Positions 42,108-50,878 of a stretch of 64,000 nucleotides of DNA are shown piece by piece (position 1 is the stretch's first letter; each line of letters begins with the position of its first letter). Under the pieces are notes generated by a model. It made no database searches. It was not told the DNA's origin and saw nothing but the letters and a program-made list of their open reading frames with translations. The DNA comes from Rhodobacter sp. (lineage in GTDB: Bacteria; Pseudomonadota; Alphaproteobacteria; Rhodobacterales; Rhodobacteraceae), in assembly GCA_027490955.1 (NCBI GenBank), contig JAIXXB010000006.1, positions 88,051 through 152,050 on the forward strand, in the 5' to 3' direction. Position numbers and translations under genes: made by a program.

Positions 42108-42110
42108 CGA

Positions 42111-43100
42111 TCACAAAGTGATTTCTACCGCCTTTTCATAGACCGTATCCATCATCGCCTGCGTGCCGCGCACAAATTCCAGCGTGGGGCCATAGGGCGC
42201 GCCCGAGCGCACCGAATGGGAAAACGCTTCGACCTGCAGCACATATTGGTTGGCGGTTGGGAAACGTTCGGTCAGCACCGAATTGCCCGCGCGGTGCAAT
42301 TCAACGGCAGCGATGTCGTTCACATTGGCATTGAACGGCCCGCCATCCAAACGGATCATCCCCTTATCGCCCTGAAACACCACTGTTTGTCGGTTATACA
42401 GCCGCATCGATGTCATCGAGCCATAGGTAAAGCGGCCATGCGGCCCCTGCATAATGCCCGACACTTGGGCAAAGCTGTCAATCCCGCCGTCCAGAATGAT
42501 GCGCGCCGCAATATCGACGGGTTCAGAACTTGTGACATAGCGCGCCGAGCCAAAGGTATAGACCCCGATATCGCGCAGGCTGCCGCCACCTGCATCGGCG
42601 CGGTTGCGGATATTGCCCTTGTCCAGCAGGTGAAAGGAAAAGGCCGCATCCACATGGCGCAGCGTGCCAATTTCGCCCGCCTCGAGCCACTGTTTTGCGC
42701 GCTGCCATTGGGGGTGATGCACAATCATATAGGCCTCGGCGGCGATCAGGCCGCTGGCATCGCGCGCGGCGATGATTTGGTCAATCTCATCAGCCTGCAA
42801 GGCGATGGGCTTTTCTGTCAGCACATGCTTGCCTGCTGCCAGCGCCTTCAGCGTCCATTCCACATGCATATGGTTGGGCAAGGGAATATAGACCGCTTCG
42901 ACCATCGGGTCGGCCAGCAGCGCCTCGTAACTGGCATGCACCTTCAGCGCGGGGTTAAAGGCGGCAAAACCTGCGGCCTTATCGGTGCTGGAGGTGGCCA
43001 GCGCATAAAATTCGGCCCCTTTGGCGGCATGGATGGCGGGGGCCATATGCCCCAAGGCAAAATTGGCCGCGCCTAAGACGCCCCAACGAACTGCGGTCAT
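42111..43100 (-). CDS. Gfo/Idh/MocA family NAD(P)-dependent oxidoreductase
   Basis: A 329-residue sugar dehydrogenase-like enzyme. The N-terminal Rossmann fold opens VRWGVLGAANFALGHMAPAI; EKPI (LTEKPIALQADE) is the family signature. GGSLRDIGVYTFGSARYV holds the substrate-side Asp/Tyr/His region. Substrates are sugars or inositols; its link to the capsule-type glycosyltransferase suggests a role in nucleotide-sugar or glycan precursor metabolism (inference). AAGGAGAG precedes the ATG. Confidence 0.88.
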   Translation of the reverse strand: MTAVRWGVLGAANFALGHMAPAIHAAKGAEFYALATSSTDKAAGFAAFNPALKVHASYEALLADPMVEAVYIPLPNHMHVEWTLKALAAGKHVLTEKPIALQADEIDQIIAARDASGLIAAEAYMIVHHPQWQRAKQWLEAGEIGTLRHVDAAFSFHLLDKGNIRNRADAGGGSLRDIGVYTFGSARYVTSSEPVDIAARIILDGGIDSFAQVSGIMQGPHGRFTYGSMTSMRLYNRQTVVFQGDKGMIRLDGGPFNANVNDIAAVELHRAGNSVLTERFPTANQYVLQVEAFSHSVRSGAPYGPTLEFVRGTQAMMDTVYEKAVEITL

Positions 43101-43172
43101 GATATCTCTCCTTGTTTGGCGGGATATTAGGGGTAAAACGCGCCCAAGGAAATGCGCAATTTTGCTGGCAGA

Positions 43173-43250
43173 TGGGGGGCTAGCCCCCCAAGGTGCTAAA
43201 GCAGGGCTTTAGCACCCTCCCCCCAGGATATTTGCCAAAAAGAGAAGCGC
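43173..43250. repeat. Double-hairpin + CCCAGGATATTTG element (Gfo-pssA gap)
   Basis: Perfect palindrome TGGGGGGCTAGCCCCCCA (43173-43190), then GTGCTAAAGC-AGG-GCTTTAGCAC (43193-43215), then CCCCCCAGGATATTTG (43219-43234) and CCAAAAAGAGAAG. The same order recurs at 60699-60756. It sits after pssA (- strand) and upstream of the Gfo gene, and may terminate pssA. Confidence 0.75.
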
Positions 43251-43260
43251 GAGATGCTCT

Positions 43261-44019
43261 TTAAACCGGCTTGGCGCGGCGCGGGATCAGGTTGACCAGC
43301 AAAATCGCGATATAGGCCAAATCCAAGGCCACCAGCGTGATCCACGGGTAATTCCACAATGCGGCGACCAGCACCACAAAGCCCAGCACGATGAAGGACA
43401 CAGCTTCGGGATACACGCCGATTCTTTTGAAAGATGGGGTGGGAAAGCGGCCCACCATCAGCGCGCCCACAGCCGCCATCCACAGCGCAATGGCCCATGT
43501 AGCACCATGCGGCAGCGTCAGATCAAAGGCTTTGACCACAAAGATCGGCAGCAAGACCAGCATCGCCCCTGCAGGCGATGGCACGCCCTGAAAACTGCTG
43601 GAATCCGTATCAGGGGCGCGCGCGCCCACGTTAAAGCGGGCAAGGCGCAAAAGGCAGGCCACAGTATAGACCAGCGCCGCAATCCAGCCTTCGGCGCGCA
43701 TATCTTGCAGCGCCCACAGATATAAGACCAAGGCAGGGGCCACACCGAAATTGACAAAATCGCACAGGCTGTCCAGTTCGGCGCCAATCTCGCTTTCGCT
43801 TTTCAAAAGGCGGGCAATGCGCCCGTCCAGCCCATCCATAATGGCGGCGGCAATAATCAGCCCCACCGCCATGCCAAAGCGTCCTTCGGTGGCAAAGCGC
43901 ACGGCCGTCAGCCCCGCGCACAGCGCGCCAACAGTCACGAAATTCGGCAAAAGCTGCCACAGATTCATCATGCGGCGCGGCGTTGTGCGGCGCGGGGCAG
44001 CCTTTGGCGGGATGGCCAT
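43261..44019 (-). CDS. pssA: CDP-diacylglycerol--serine O-phosphatidyltransferase
   Basis: An inner-membrane enzyme that makes phosphatidylserine. The 252-residue protein carries the CDP-alcohol phosphatidyltransferase motif DGLDGRIARLL...GAELDSLCD and about seven spans. It starts three bases after the psd stop, so both steps to phosphatidylethanolamine are made from one transcript. Confidence 0.94.
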   Translation of the reverse strand: MAIPPKAAPRRTTPRRMMNLWQLLPNFVTVGALCAGLTAVRFATEGRFGMAVGLIIAAAIMDGLDGRIARLLKSESEIGAELDSLCDFVNFGVAPALVLYLWALQDMRAEGWIAALVYTVACLLRLARFNVGARAPDTDSSSFQGVPSPAGAMLVLLPIFVVKAFDLTLPHGATWAIALWMAAVGALMVGRFPTPSFKRIGVYPEAVSFIVLGFVVLVAALWNYPWITLVALDLAYIAILLVNLIPRRAKPV

Positions 44020-44022
44020 GGG

Positions 44023-44715
44023 CTATTCCAATGTGGCGCTGCGCGCCAAAGTCTCGCGGCCCAGTTCGGCCATCACCGTCTCGCCTGCGATCATGGTTTG
44101 GCCTAGGCAAACCTGCGGCAGCACGCCTTCGGGCAGGTAGACATCCAGCCGCGATCCAAAACGGATCAGGCCAAACCTCTCGCCCGTGCGCAGGCTTTGC
44201 CCTTCGCTGACAAAAGGCACAATGCGGCGCGCCACCAGACCTGCGATTTGCACCACCACCAGTTTGCGCCCGCCGTCGATCTCGAACAACAGGGAGTTAC
44301 GCTCGTTATCCACGGAAGCTTTGTCCAGCGAGGCGTTCAAAAACTTGCCTGGACGATAGGCCATTTTGACCAATTTGCCCGCAATGGGCGCGCGGTTGAC
44401 GTGGCAGTTGAACACCGACATGAACACCGACACGCGCAGCAAGGGGGTATCGCCCGCGCCCAATTCGGGCGGCGGCACGGCGCGTTCGATCAGCGAGACC
44501 ACCCCATCGGCGGGCGACAAGATCAGCCCGCGCGCATCGGGAACGGCGCGCTTTGGGTCGCGGAAAAAGTAATAGGTCCATACTGTTAGGCCAAGGCAGA
44601 CCCAGCCCAAAGGATCCCAGATCACAAAGGCCAAAAGGCTGATCCCCGCGGCGATTGCCACAAACTTACGCCCTTCGCGGTGCATCGGTTTGACAAAGGT
44701 ATCAAGCATGTTCAT
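44023..44715 (-). CDS. psd: Phosphatidylserine decarboxylase proenzyme
   Basis: Converts phosphatidylserine to phosphatidylethanolamine. The 230-residue form is the short (PSD-A) type. Features are an N-terminal hairpin anchor, [23 protein letters not shown], and the self-cleavage site [11 protein letters not shown], where the Ser becomes pyruvoyl. The ATG at 44715 is preferred, since AAAAGG is nine bases away; the track's ATG at 44724 lies right against that site. Confidence 0.93.
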   Translation of the reverse strand: MNMLDTFVKPMHREGRKFVAIAAGISLLAFVIWDPLGWVCLGLTVWTYYFFRDPKRAVPDARGLILSPADGVVSLIERAVPPPELGAGDTPLLRVSVFMSVFNCHVNRAPIAGKLVKMAYRPGKFLNASLDKASVDNERNSLLFEIDGGRKLVVVQIAGLVARRIVPFVSEGQSLRTGERFGLIRFGSRLDVYLPEGVLPQVCLGQTMIAGETVMAELGRETLARSATLE

Positions 44716-44759
44716 CGGCTGCATCCTTTTGGCTGTTTGCGCGCTGCATAGGCGGTTTT

Positions 44760-44786
44760 GGGCGGGCGCGCAACTGCGGCCCGCCC
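44760..44786 (-). terminator. Hairpin after rpoH
   Basis: GGGCGGGC and GCCCGCCC separated by 11 bases, between the rpoH stop (44809) and psd. There is no T run, so termination may be weak and rpoH-psd readthrough is possible. Confidence 0.45.
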
Positions 44787-44808
44787 GACAGCAGCAAGGC
44801 GGTTGGGC

Positions 44809-45705
44809 CTAGGCAGGCACAACCATGCCCTTGGCTTTGGCCAATTCGCGCATCCGTTCTTGCAGCTTTTCAAAAGCGCGCACCTCGATTTGGCGGATAC
44901 GCTCGCGCGAGACGCCATAAGATTCGGACAATTCTTCCAGCGTCACAGGCACTTCGGCAAGGCGGCGTTTGGCCAGCACATCGCGTTCGCGTGCGTTCAG
45001 CACGGACATGGCTTGCCCCAAAAGGGCATAGCGGGTGTCAAACTCGTCCTTCGCCTCGTAATCGGCGGCTTGGTCGCTGTCTTCATCCTCTAGCCAATCT
45101 TGCCACTGAGTGCTGTTGCCCTCTTCGCTGCCCACTGTCACGTTTAGGCTGGCATCCCCGCCCGACAGCCGGCGGTTCATATCGACAACTTCGGTTTCGG
45201 TCACGCCAAGCTCGGTTGCAATGCGCGCCACGTTTTCGGGGCGCAAATCGCCCTCTTCCAGCGCGCCAACCTTGGCCTTGGCCTTGCGCAGGTTGAAGAA
45301 CAGCTTTTTCTGCGCAGATGTCGTACCCATTTTCACCAATGACCACGAGCGCAGGATATATTCTTGGATGCTGGCGCGGATCCACCACATTGCATAGGTG
45401 GCAAGGCGAAAGCCCTTTTCAGGATCGAACCGCTTGACCGCCTGCATCAGGCCCACATTCGCCTCGGAAATCACTTCCGATTGCGGCAGGCCATAGCCGC
45501 GATAGCCCATGGCGATTTTCGCCGCCAATCGCAGATGCGAGGTGACCATTTTATGCGCGGCCTGACTGTCTTGATGATCCACCCAGCGCTTGGCCAGCAT
45601 GTATTCTTCTTCGGGTTCCAACATGGGGAACTTGCGGATTTCTTGCATATATCGGTTTAGCCCCTGTTCAGGACTTGGGGCTGGAAGGTTTTGATAGGTG
45701 CTCAT
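44809..45705 (-). CDS. rpoH: RNA polymerase heat-shock sigma factor
   Basis: A 298-residue sigma-32 type factor. Region 2 (LRLAAKIAMGYRGYGLPQSEVISEANVGLMQAVKRFDP ... LATYAMWWIRASIQEYIL) is followed by the RpoH box QKKLFFNLRKAK, which marks RpoH against other sigma-70 members. Region 4 ends YGVSRERIRQIEVRAFEKL. CAGGAG precedes the ATG. Many alphaproteobacteria have two rpoH genes; which one this is cannot be told from the window. Confidence 0.94.
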   Translation of the reverse strand: MSTYQNLPAPSPEQGLNRYMQEIRKFPMLEPEEEYMLAKRWVDHQDSQAAHKMVTSHLRLAAKIAMGYRGYGLPQSEVISEANVGLMQAVKRFDPEKGFRLATYAMWWIRASIQEYILRSWSLVKMGTTSAQKKLFFNLRKAKAKVGALEEGDLRPENVARIATELGVTETEVVDMNRRLSGGDASLNVTVGSEEGNSTQWQDWLEDEDSDQAADYEAKDEFDTRYALLGQAMSVLNARERDVLAKRRLAEVPVTLEELSESYGVSRERIRQIEVRAFEKLQERMRELAKAKGMVVPA

Positions 45706-45812
45706 TTTGACGCTCCTGTTGATCGCGGTGCGTTCGCGCCCCCGCTGATGCCCTCACCTAAGTATCGCAGCTTTGGCCCGCAAGAGAGGGTCACAAAAAT
45801 ATGAAGAGGCGG

Positions 45813-46895
45813 TTAAGCCACGGGTTGCTCGCCCGCAGCCCCTGCCCGCAGCGCCGCAATCAGGGCCGCGATATCGGCAGGCAAGGGGCTGGTAAATTCC
45901 ATCCGCTTGCCCGTTTTGGGGTGATCAAAGCCCAAAGAGGCGGCATGCAGCGCTTGGCGCGGGAAAGTGTTGGCCAATTCTGCCGCCGCAGCGTAGATTT
46001 TGGGAGAAAACTTGCGCGCGCCGCCATAGGTCTGATCGCCCAGCAGCCCGTGGCCTGCATAGGACATATGCACGCGAATTTGATGCGTGCGCCCTGTCTC
46101 TAGCCAGCATTCCACCAGCGCGGCAGAGGGGCCAAGATCCTCGACCACGCGGGTGCGGGTGACAGCATGGCGGCCGCTGTCCCAAACCACGGCTTGGCGC
46201 TGGCGATCGGTTTTGTGGCGCGCCAAATGCGTGGCAATCTTCAAAATACCTGCACCTTCAAAGGTTACCCCGCGCAGGCCCCGAATGCGCGGATCATAGG
46301 CCGAAGGCGCGCCATGCACCACCGCCAGATAGCGGCGCGTCACCGAATGGTCGGCAAATTGTTCCGACAAAGCATGATGCGCGCGGTCGGTTTTGGCCAC
46401 CACCAAAAGGCCTGTGGTATCCTTATCAATGCGGTGCACAATGCCAGGGCGGCGCGCCCCGCCAATGCCTGCCAGCGTGTCGCCGCAATGGTGCAGCAGC
46501 GCATTGACCAAAGTGCCCGATGGCGTGCCTGGCGCGGGATGCACCACCATGCCTGCAGGTTTATCGATAACGATCAGCTCTTTATCTTCGTAAATGATCG
46601 CAAGCGGAATATCTTCGGGCAGGGTTTGCAATTCTTCGGGCGGGGCCAGACGCAGGGTTATCACATCGCCCGCCTGCACCCGCGCCTTGGCATCGGTCAC
46701 CGCCACGCCAGCGCGCATCACATCGCCCGCCTCGATCATTTTCATCAACCGCGACCGCGACAGCGCCGCGCCCTCTGGCACTGCGGCGGCCAGTGCTTTA
46801 TCAAGGCGCGTGGCGGCCTCATGCAAGATGACCGTGATCTCGCCCAGCGCAGCCGCGCCGTCATCATCAAGGTCGTCGTCAAAGGGGTTTGGCAT
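45813..46895 (-). CDS. rluD: 23S rRNA pseudouridine synthase, RluD-type
   Basis: A 360-residue pseudouridine synthase. An acidic N-terminal stretch (PNPFDDDLDDDG), an S4 domain (SRSRLMKMIEAGDVM) and the catalytic domain with GIVHRIDKDTTGLLVVAK, holding the catalytic Asp, follow in order. It resembles RluD, which modifies helix 69, but RluC-type cannot be excluded. The start chosen is the ATG at 46895, with GGGAG eight bases upstream; this codon interlocks with the start of the divergent gene. Confidence 0.88.
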   Translation of the reverse strand: MPNPFDDDLDDDGAAALGEITVILHEAATRLDKALAAAVPEGAALSRSRLMKMIEAGDVMRAGVAVTDAKARVQAGDVITLRLAPPEELQTLPEDIPLAIIYEDKELIVIDKPAGMVVHPAPGTPSGTLVNALLHHCGDTLAGIGGARRPGIVHRIDKDTTGLLVVAKTDRAHHALSEQFADHSVTRRYLAVVHGAPSAYDPRIRGLRGVTFEGAGILKIATHLARHKTDRQRQAVVWDSGRHAVTRTRVVEDLGPSAALVECWLETGRTHQIRVHMSYAGHGLLGDQTYGGARKFSPKIYAAAAELANTFPRQALHAASLGFDHPKTGKRMEFTSPLPADIAALIAALRAGAAGEQPVA

Positions 46896-47217
46896 GGCAG
46901 ACACTCCCGCAGATGAACAGGGCTTGCCCCCATCGCTGCGCTTTTTGAAAGGCTTAGTGATCACATTGATGATCACCATGATTTTGGGTGTCATAGCGGT
47001 GGTTTACCTGCTTGTCACCCGCATGCCTGACGGGCGGGCGCAAATCCCCGCTTTGCCGCCCGATATCGTGCTGCCGCAGGGCACAGTGGCCGAGGCCGTC
47101 ACCTTTGGTGCAGGGTGGAGCGCGGTTGTCACCACATCGCAAAGCCTGCTGATTTTCGATGCAAAAGGGGCCTTGGTGCACAGCGTGGATTTGGCCGATT
47201 TGGCCGCCCAGAATTGA
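46894..47217 (+). CDS. DUF6476-like small membrane protein
   Basis: A 107-residue protein with one span (LVITLMITMILGVIAVVYLLVTRM, about residues 21-44) and an extracytoplasmic tail forming a small beta domain (GTVAEAVTFGAGWSAVVTTSQSLLIFD). It looks like the DUF6476 family of Rhodobacteraceae; function unknown. AAAGGGG lies six bases before the ATG at 46894. The track start at 46594 is inside rluD. The start codon shares a CATG with that of rluD on the other strand. Confidence 0.78.
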   Translation: MADTPADEQGLPPSLRFLKGLVITLMITMILGVIAVVYLLVTRMPDGRAQIPALPPDIVLPQGTVAEAVTFGAGWSAVVTTSQSLLIFDAKGALVHSVDLADLAAQN

Positions 47218-47270
47218 CATTTGCGCGCCCACATGAAACAGGCGCTGGGGCATAGGCAAAGGATACGGCG

Positions 47271-48104
47271 ATGAAGCGCGTGGCAATCATGACGACAGTG
47301 CGCAATGACACCTTGTTTTTGACACGTTGGATTGCCTATTACGGCGCGATTTTCGGGATGAAGAACCTCTTTGTTATTTTTGATGGCCATGATCAGACCA
47401 TCCCCGATGCCGCGCGCGCTGTGAACACAGTGCAATTGCCCAACATCCCCCGTTCGGTGGTGATTGGCGAGAGGTTTCGCGCGGCAGCCTCGTCGAATTT
47501 CGCGGCGGCCTTGTTTGCCAGCTATGACATTGTGATCGCGATGGATGTGGACGAATTCATTGTTGTTGATCCCAATTTGGGCATGAATTTGCACGAATAT
47601 CTGTCCAGCAAAGACCTGCCCTCTTCGGTGTCGGCGCTGGGGTTGGATGTGATCCAACATATTGACCGCGAGGGTGCGCTTGATTTGTCCAAAGGCTTTT
47701 TGGCCCAGCGGCACTATGCGCTGGTCTCGGCCCGCTATACCAAGCCCAATATCATCACCAAACCGCTGCGCTGGGGCGCGGGGCATCACCGCATCAAGGG
47801 GCGCAATTTTCACATCGACCCGCATTTGTTTATGTTTCACTTCGGCTCGGTCGATTTGGCCTTTTCGGCCGCGCGCAATGGCGACCGCGATGCCACTTCG
47901 GTCGGCTGGACGGCGCATATCGCGCGGCGCTATGCGCTGTTTGATCTGATGAAAAAATCCACCCCCATCGAAGGTGACAGCTATTTTGACACAGCGCGCC
48001 GTTTGCTGACATGGCGGCGTCCAATTTATGCGTGGAACAAACCGCAAATGATCAAGGGCGATCCTGTGGTGGTTATTCCGCAGCGCTTTCACACAGCGGT
48101 TTAA
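47271..48104 (+). CDS. Glycosyltransferase family 2-like protein
   Basis: A 277-residue protein of the same broad GT2-like group as the gene at 12837: MKRVAIMTTVRNDTLFLTRWIAYYGAIFG, with a DxD-like VIAMDVDEFIVV. The rest differs greatly from the first, so they are not recent duplicates. It should act in the cytoplasm on surface glycans. AAAGGA precedes the ATG. The gap after it is AT-rich and probably carries the promoter of the Nudix gene. Confidence 0.8.
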   Translation: MKRVAIMTTVRNDTLFLTRWIAYYGAIFGMKNLFVIFDGHDQTIPDAARAVNTVQLPNIPRSVVIGERFRAAASSNFAAALFASYDIVIAMDVDEFIVVDPNLGMNLHEYLSSKDLPSSVSALGLDVIQHIDREGALDLSKGFLAQRHYALVSARYTKPNIITKPLRWGAGHHRIKGRNFHIDPHLFMFHFGSVDLAFSAARNGDRDATSVGWTAHIARRYALFDLMKKSTPIEGDSYFDTARRLLTWRRPIYAWNKPQMIKGDPVVVIPQRFHTAV

Positions 48105-48213
48105 CACCCCCCCCGCACAGCGCTGTTTTTGTGACAAAGTTTACAAAATATTCAGCGTAATATTGTAATTTTGGATTATTTGCGCAGAATTCTGCCAAAA
48201 AGAGAGCAGTGAG

Positions 48214-48675
48214 ATGACCCTATTGACCCGCACGCTTGTGGCGGCGCAAGCTGTTGAACAGCTCAGCCCACAAATCGCAGCCCTGTGCTGGCGCAAAAGG
48301 CGCGGGCAGATTGAAGTATTGCTGATCACCAGCCGCGATACGGGGCGCTGGGTGGTGCCAAAGGGCTGGCCGATGGAAGGCCGCAGCAACCCAGAGGCCG
48401 CCGCGATCGAAGCATGGGAAGAGGCGGGCGTGCGCGGCGATATCATCGATCTGGAACTGGGCCGCTTTCAATATGACAAGCTGCATCCTGCCAAACCGAC
48501 CAAGCGCTGCGAGGTGACGCTGTTCCCGCTGCGTGTGGCGCGGCTAGAGCCGAAATTCCCAGAACGCAAAGAACGCCGCCGCAAATGGTTTTCTGCGCGC
48601 AAGGCGGCCAAAGCGGTGCATGAACCCGAATTGGCAGAGTTGATTTTGAAGGCCAGCACAGAGCTTGGCCGTTAA
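48214..48675 (+). CDS. Nudix hydrolase
   Basis: A 153-residue Nudix protein. The box reads GWPMEGRSNPEAAAIEAWEEAGV, keeping the metal-binding EAWEEAG core but with Ala-Ile where the usual RE stands, as in the diphosphoinositol-polyphosphate-phosphohydrolase-like bacterial group. It opens with SPQIAALCWRKRRGQIEVLLITSRDTGRWVVPKGW. The substrate is probably a nucleotide diphosphate derivative. Upstream 48188-48212 resembles the 3' half of the dispersed AGGATATTTG element. Confidence 0.85.
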   Translation: MTLLTRTLVAAQAVEQLSPQIAALCWRKRRGQIEVLLITSRDTGRWVVPKGWPMEGRSNPEAAAIEAWEEAGVRGDIIDLELGRFQYDKLHPAKPTKRCEVTLFPLRVARLEPKFPERKERRRKWFSARKAAKAVHEPELAELILKASTELGR

Positions 48676-48740
48676 GGCAGGGCTTGCGGCGCGTCCAAAA
48701 ACGCCTACATTCACGGCCCTAAGGGTGTTGGGACACGGGA

Positions 48741-49166
48741 ATGATTTGTTTCACTCTGCGCTGCGGCAAAGATCATAATTTTGACAGTTGGTTTACCTCG
48801 TCCGATGCGTTTGACGCTTTGGCACAGGCGGGGCATTTGGCCTGCCCAATGTGCGGTGACACCCATGTTATCAAAGGCTTGATGGCCCCTGCCATTGCCA
48901 GCAAATCGGGTGATGCGCCGCCCACGCCGCTGACAAAATCGCAGAGCGAGATTGAACAGGCCATGGCGCAGATGCGCCAGATGATCGAAGCGAATTCCGA
49001 TTATGTCGGGCTGAATTTTGCCGCCGAAGCGCGCAAAATCCATTTGGGCGAGGCACCAACCCGCGCCATTTATGGCGAGGCCAAGTTGGAAGAGGCGCGC
49101 GCGCTGCTCGAGGATGGAATCCCCGTGGCCCCGCTGCCCTTTATGCCCCGCGCCAAGGTGAATTGA
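48741..49166 (+). CDS. DUF1178 family protein
   Basis: A 141-residue conserved protein. The N-terminal zinc-ribbon-like part (MICFTLRCGKDHNFDSWF ... ACPMCGDTHVIKGLMAP) and the C-terminal EARKIHLGEAPTRAIYGEA block are the DUF1178 signature. Function unknown. It shares the last base of its stop with the start of the SDR gene. Confidence 0.87.
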   Translation: MICFTLRCGKDHNFDSWFTSSDAFDALAQAGHLACPMCGDTHVIKGLMAPAIASKSGDAPPTPLTKSQSEIEQAMAQMRQMIEANSDYVGLNFAAEARKIHLGEAPTRAIYGEAKLEEARALLEDGIPVAPLPFMPRAKVN

Positions 49167-49807
49167 TGCAGGTCGTCATCACAGGGGCCAATCGCGGCAT
49201 TGGGCTGGCCTTGGCCCAGCATTACACAGCCACGGGCGCGCAGGTGCAGGCAGGCGCGCGCCAGCCCCATGCGGGGCAGATGGCCCTAGATGTGACCGAC
49301 CCCGCAGCCTTGCAGGCGGCATCGGCGCAGATCGATGGGCCTGTGGATCTGCTGATTTGCAATGCAGGCGTCTATTTGGATCAGGGCGAGACCTTGGCCG
49401 CGGGCTATGCAGAACCGCTTTGGGCGCAAAGTTTTGCGACCAATGTGACAGGAGTTTTCCATACTATTCAGGCCTTTATGCCGCAGCTGCGCGCGGGGCG
49501 GGGCAAGATTGCCATCATCTCATCCATCATGGGATCGAGCGCAGCCGCTTCGGGCGGCAGCTATATCTACCGCGCATCAAAGGCGGCGGTGGCCAATCTG
49601 GGGCGCAATCTGGCGGTGGATTTGGCCCGCGATGGCATTGCGGTTGGCATCTATCATCCCGGATGGGTGCAAACCGATATGGGCGGCGCGGGCGCAAGCA
49701 TTACCGCGCACCGCGCGGCCACGGGATTGGCACAGCGCTTTGCGGCGCTGTCACTGGCAAGTTCGGGATGTTTTGAAAGCTATGATGGCAGTCCCCTGAC
49801 CTATTAG
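49166..49807 (+). CDS. Short-chain dehydrogenase/reductase
   Basis: A 213-residue SDR. The cofactor motif is TGANRGIG, NAG follows in LLICNAGV, Ser lies in IISSIMGS and the catalytic pair in YRASK. Substrate unknown. Start at 49166, sharing a base with the DUF1178 stop (TGATG); the track adds a TTG three bases earlier. It ends C-terminally in SSGCFESYDGSPLTY, typical of the C-factor-like SDR subgroup. Confidence 0.86.
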   Translation: MQVVITGANRGIGLALAQHYTATGAQVQAGARQPHAGQMALDVTDPAALQAASAQIDGPVDLLICNAGVYLDQGETLAAGYAEPLWAQSFATNVTGVFHTIQAFMPQLRAGRGKIAIISSIMGSSAAASGGSYIYRASKAAVANLGRNLAVDLARDGIAVGIYHPGWVQTDMGGAGASITAHRAATGLAQRFAALSLASSGCFESYDGSPLTY

Positions 49808-49826
49808 CGCGCCCCGTTTGGCGCGC
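49807..49826. terminator. Hairpin between SDR and ferredoxin genes
   Basis: GCGCGCC-CCGTTT-GGCGCGC, 7-bp arms beginning at the last base of the SDR stop codon. It lies between convergent genes, without a T run. Confidence 0.45.
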
Positions 49827-49848
49827 GCGCGGCGGCGACAATGCCAAT

Positions 49849-50175
<327 letters not shown>

Positions 50176-50331
50176 TCATGTTCCTTGACTGTTTGGCGGC
50201 GTGATACGCCAAGGGCGCGGGAATTTCCAGTGCAGATTGAAAAAAATGCGTATGGCGCGCGTCTGCTGCGCGTCTGGCATCTGTATGGCATCCGTCCCGA
50301 CAGCGCAGTTTGTGGCCCGCCCAAGCTGGCC

Positions 50332-50364
50332 TTGCAAAGGGCGGCGGATGTTCTATATTTGTTC
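50332..50364 (+). promoter_or_regulatory. Promoter with LexA (SOS) box upstream of the OB-fold gene
   Basis: -35 TTGCAA (50332-50337), 16-bp spacer, -10 TATATT (50354-50359). The alphaproteobacterial LexA box GTTC-TATATTT-GTTC (50350-50364, GTTCN7GTTC) covers the -10 exactly. The expected start of transcription is at about 50366, at the ATG of the next gene. Confidence 0.65.
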
Positions 50365-50366
50365 TT

Positions 50367-50798
50367 ATGACCCTGATCCGCCCCACCCCCACCCCCAGCA
50401 CCGATTGGATGGCGCAAACCCCTGCGCCCGACACGTGGCCGCGCCCGCCTGCCGCCTTGCCCGCGCATCGGCTGGTCGAGCCGCGCGTGGGTGCAAAAGT
50501 TTGCGTGGCAGGTCTGGTTTTGGTGCGCCAGCGCCCTGGCACGGCCAAGGGGGTGATTTTTCTGACGCTAGAGGATGAAACAGGCACGGCCAATGTGGTG
50601 GTCTGGGCGCAGACCTATGAAAAATATCGCCGCGCGGTGATTGCAGGGCGGCTTTTGCGCGTGACGGGGCGTTTGCAGCGCGACTGTAACGTGGTGCATG
50701 TCGTGGCCGAACAGATCGAAGATATATCCTATATGCTGGATCGGTTGCTGACATCGGGCTTTGCCCCTGATGGGGTGCGCGCGGGCGATCAGCCCTAA
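50367..50798 (+). CDS. Free-standing OB-fold protein matching the DnaE2 C-terminus
   Basis: A 143-residue protein. Residues about 42-125 (VCVAGLVLVRQRPGTAKGVIFLTLEDETG ... GRLQRDCNVVHVVAEQIEDIS) match the C-terminal OB-fold of the error-prone polymerase DnaE2 (ImuC). No polymerase, ImuA or ImuB sequence precedes it in any frame. The ATG at 50367 has no Shine-Dalgarno and lies where the predicted promoter would start transcription, so it may be leaderless. Either a dnaE2 remnant placed beside its SOS promoter by deletion, or a maintained SOS-induced DNA-binding protein. Ending and frame are intact. Confidence 0.75.
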   Translation: MTLIRPTPTPSTDWMAQTPAPDTWPRPPAALPAHRLVEPRVGAKVCVAGLVLVRQRPGTAKGVIFLTLEDETGTANVVVWAQTYEKYRRAVIAGRLLRVTGRLQRDCNVVHVVAEQIEDISYMLDRLLTSGFAPDGVRAGDQP

Positions 50799-50878
50799 GG
50801 CGCGACGCAGACTAGCCAGCGCAGCGATTTTGCGCTATAAGGCGCGAAATGCCCCCGCAGAGGGGCTGATGGGCAGCA

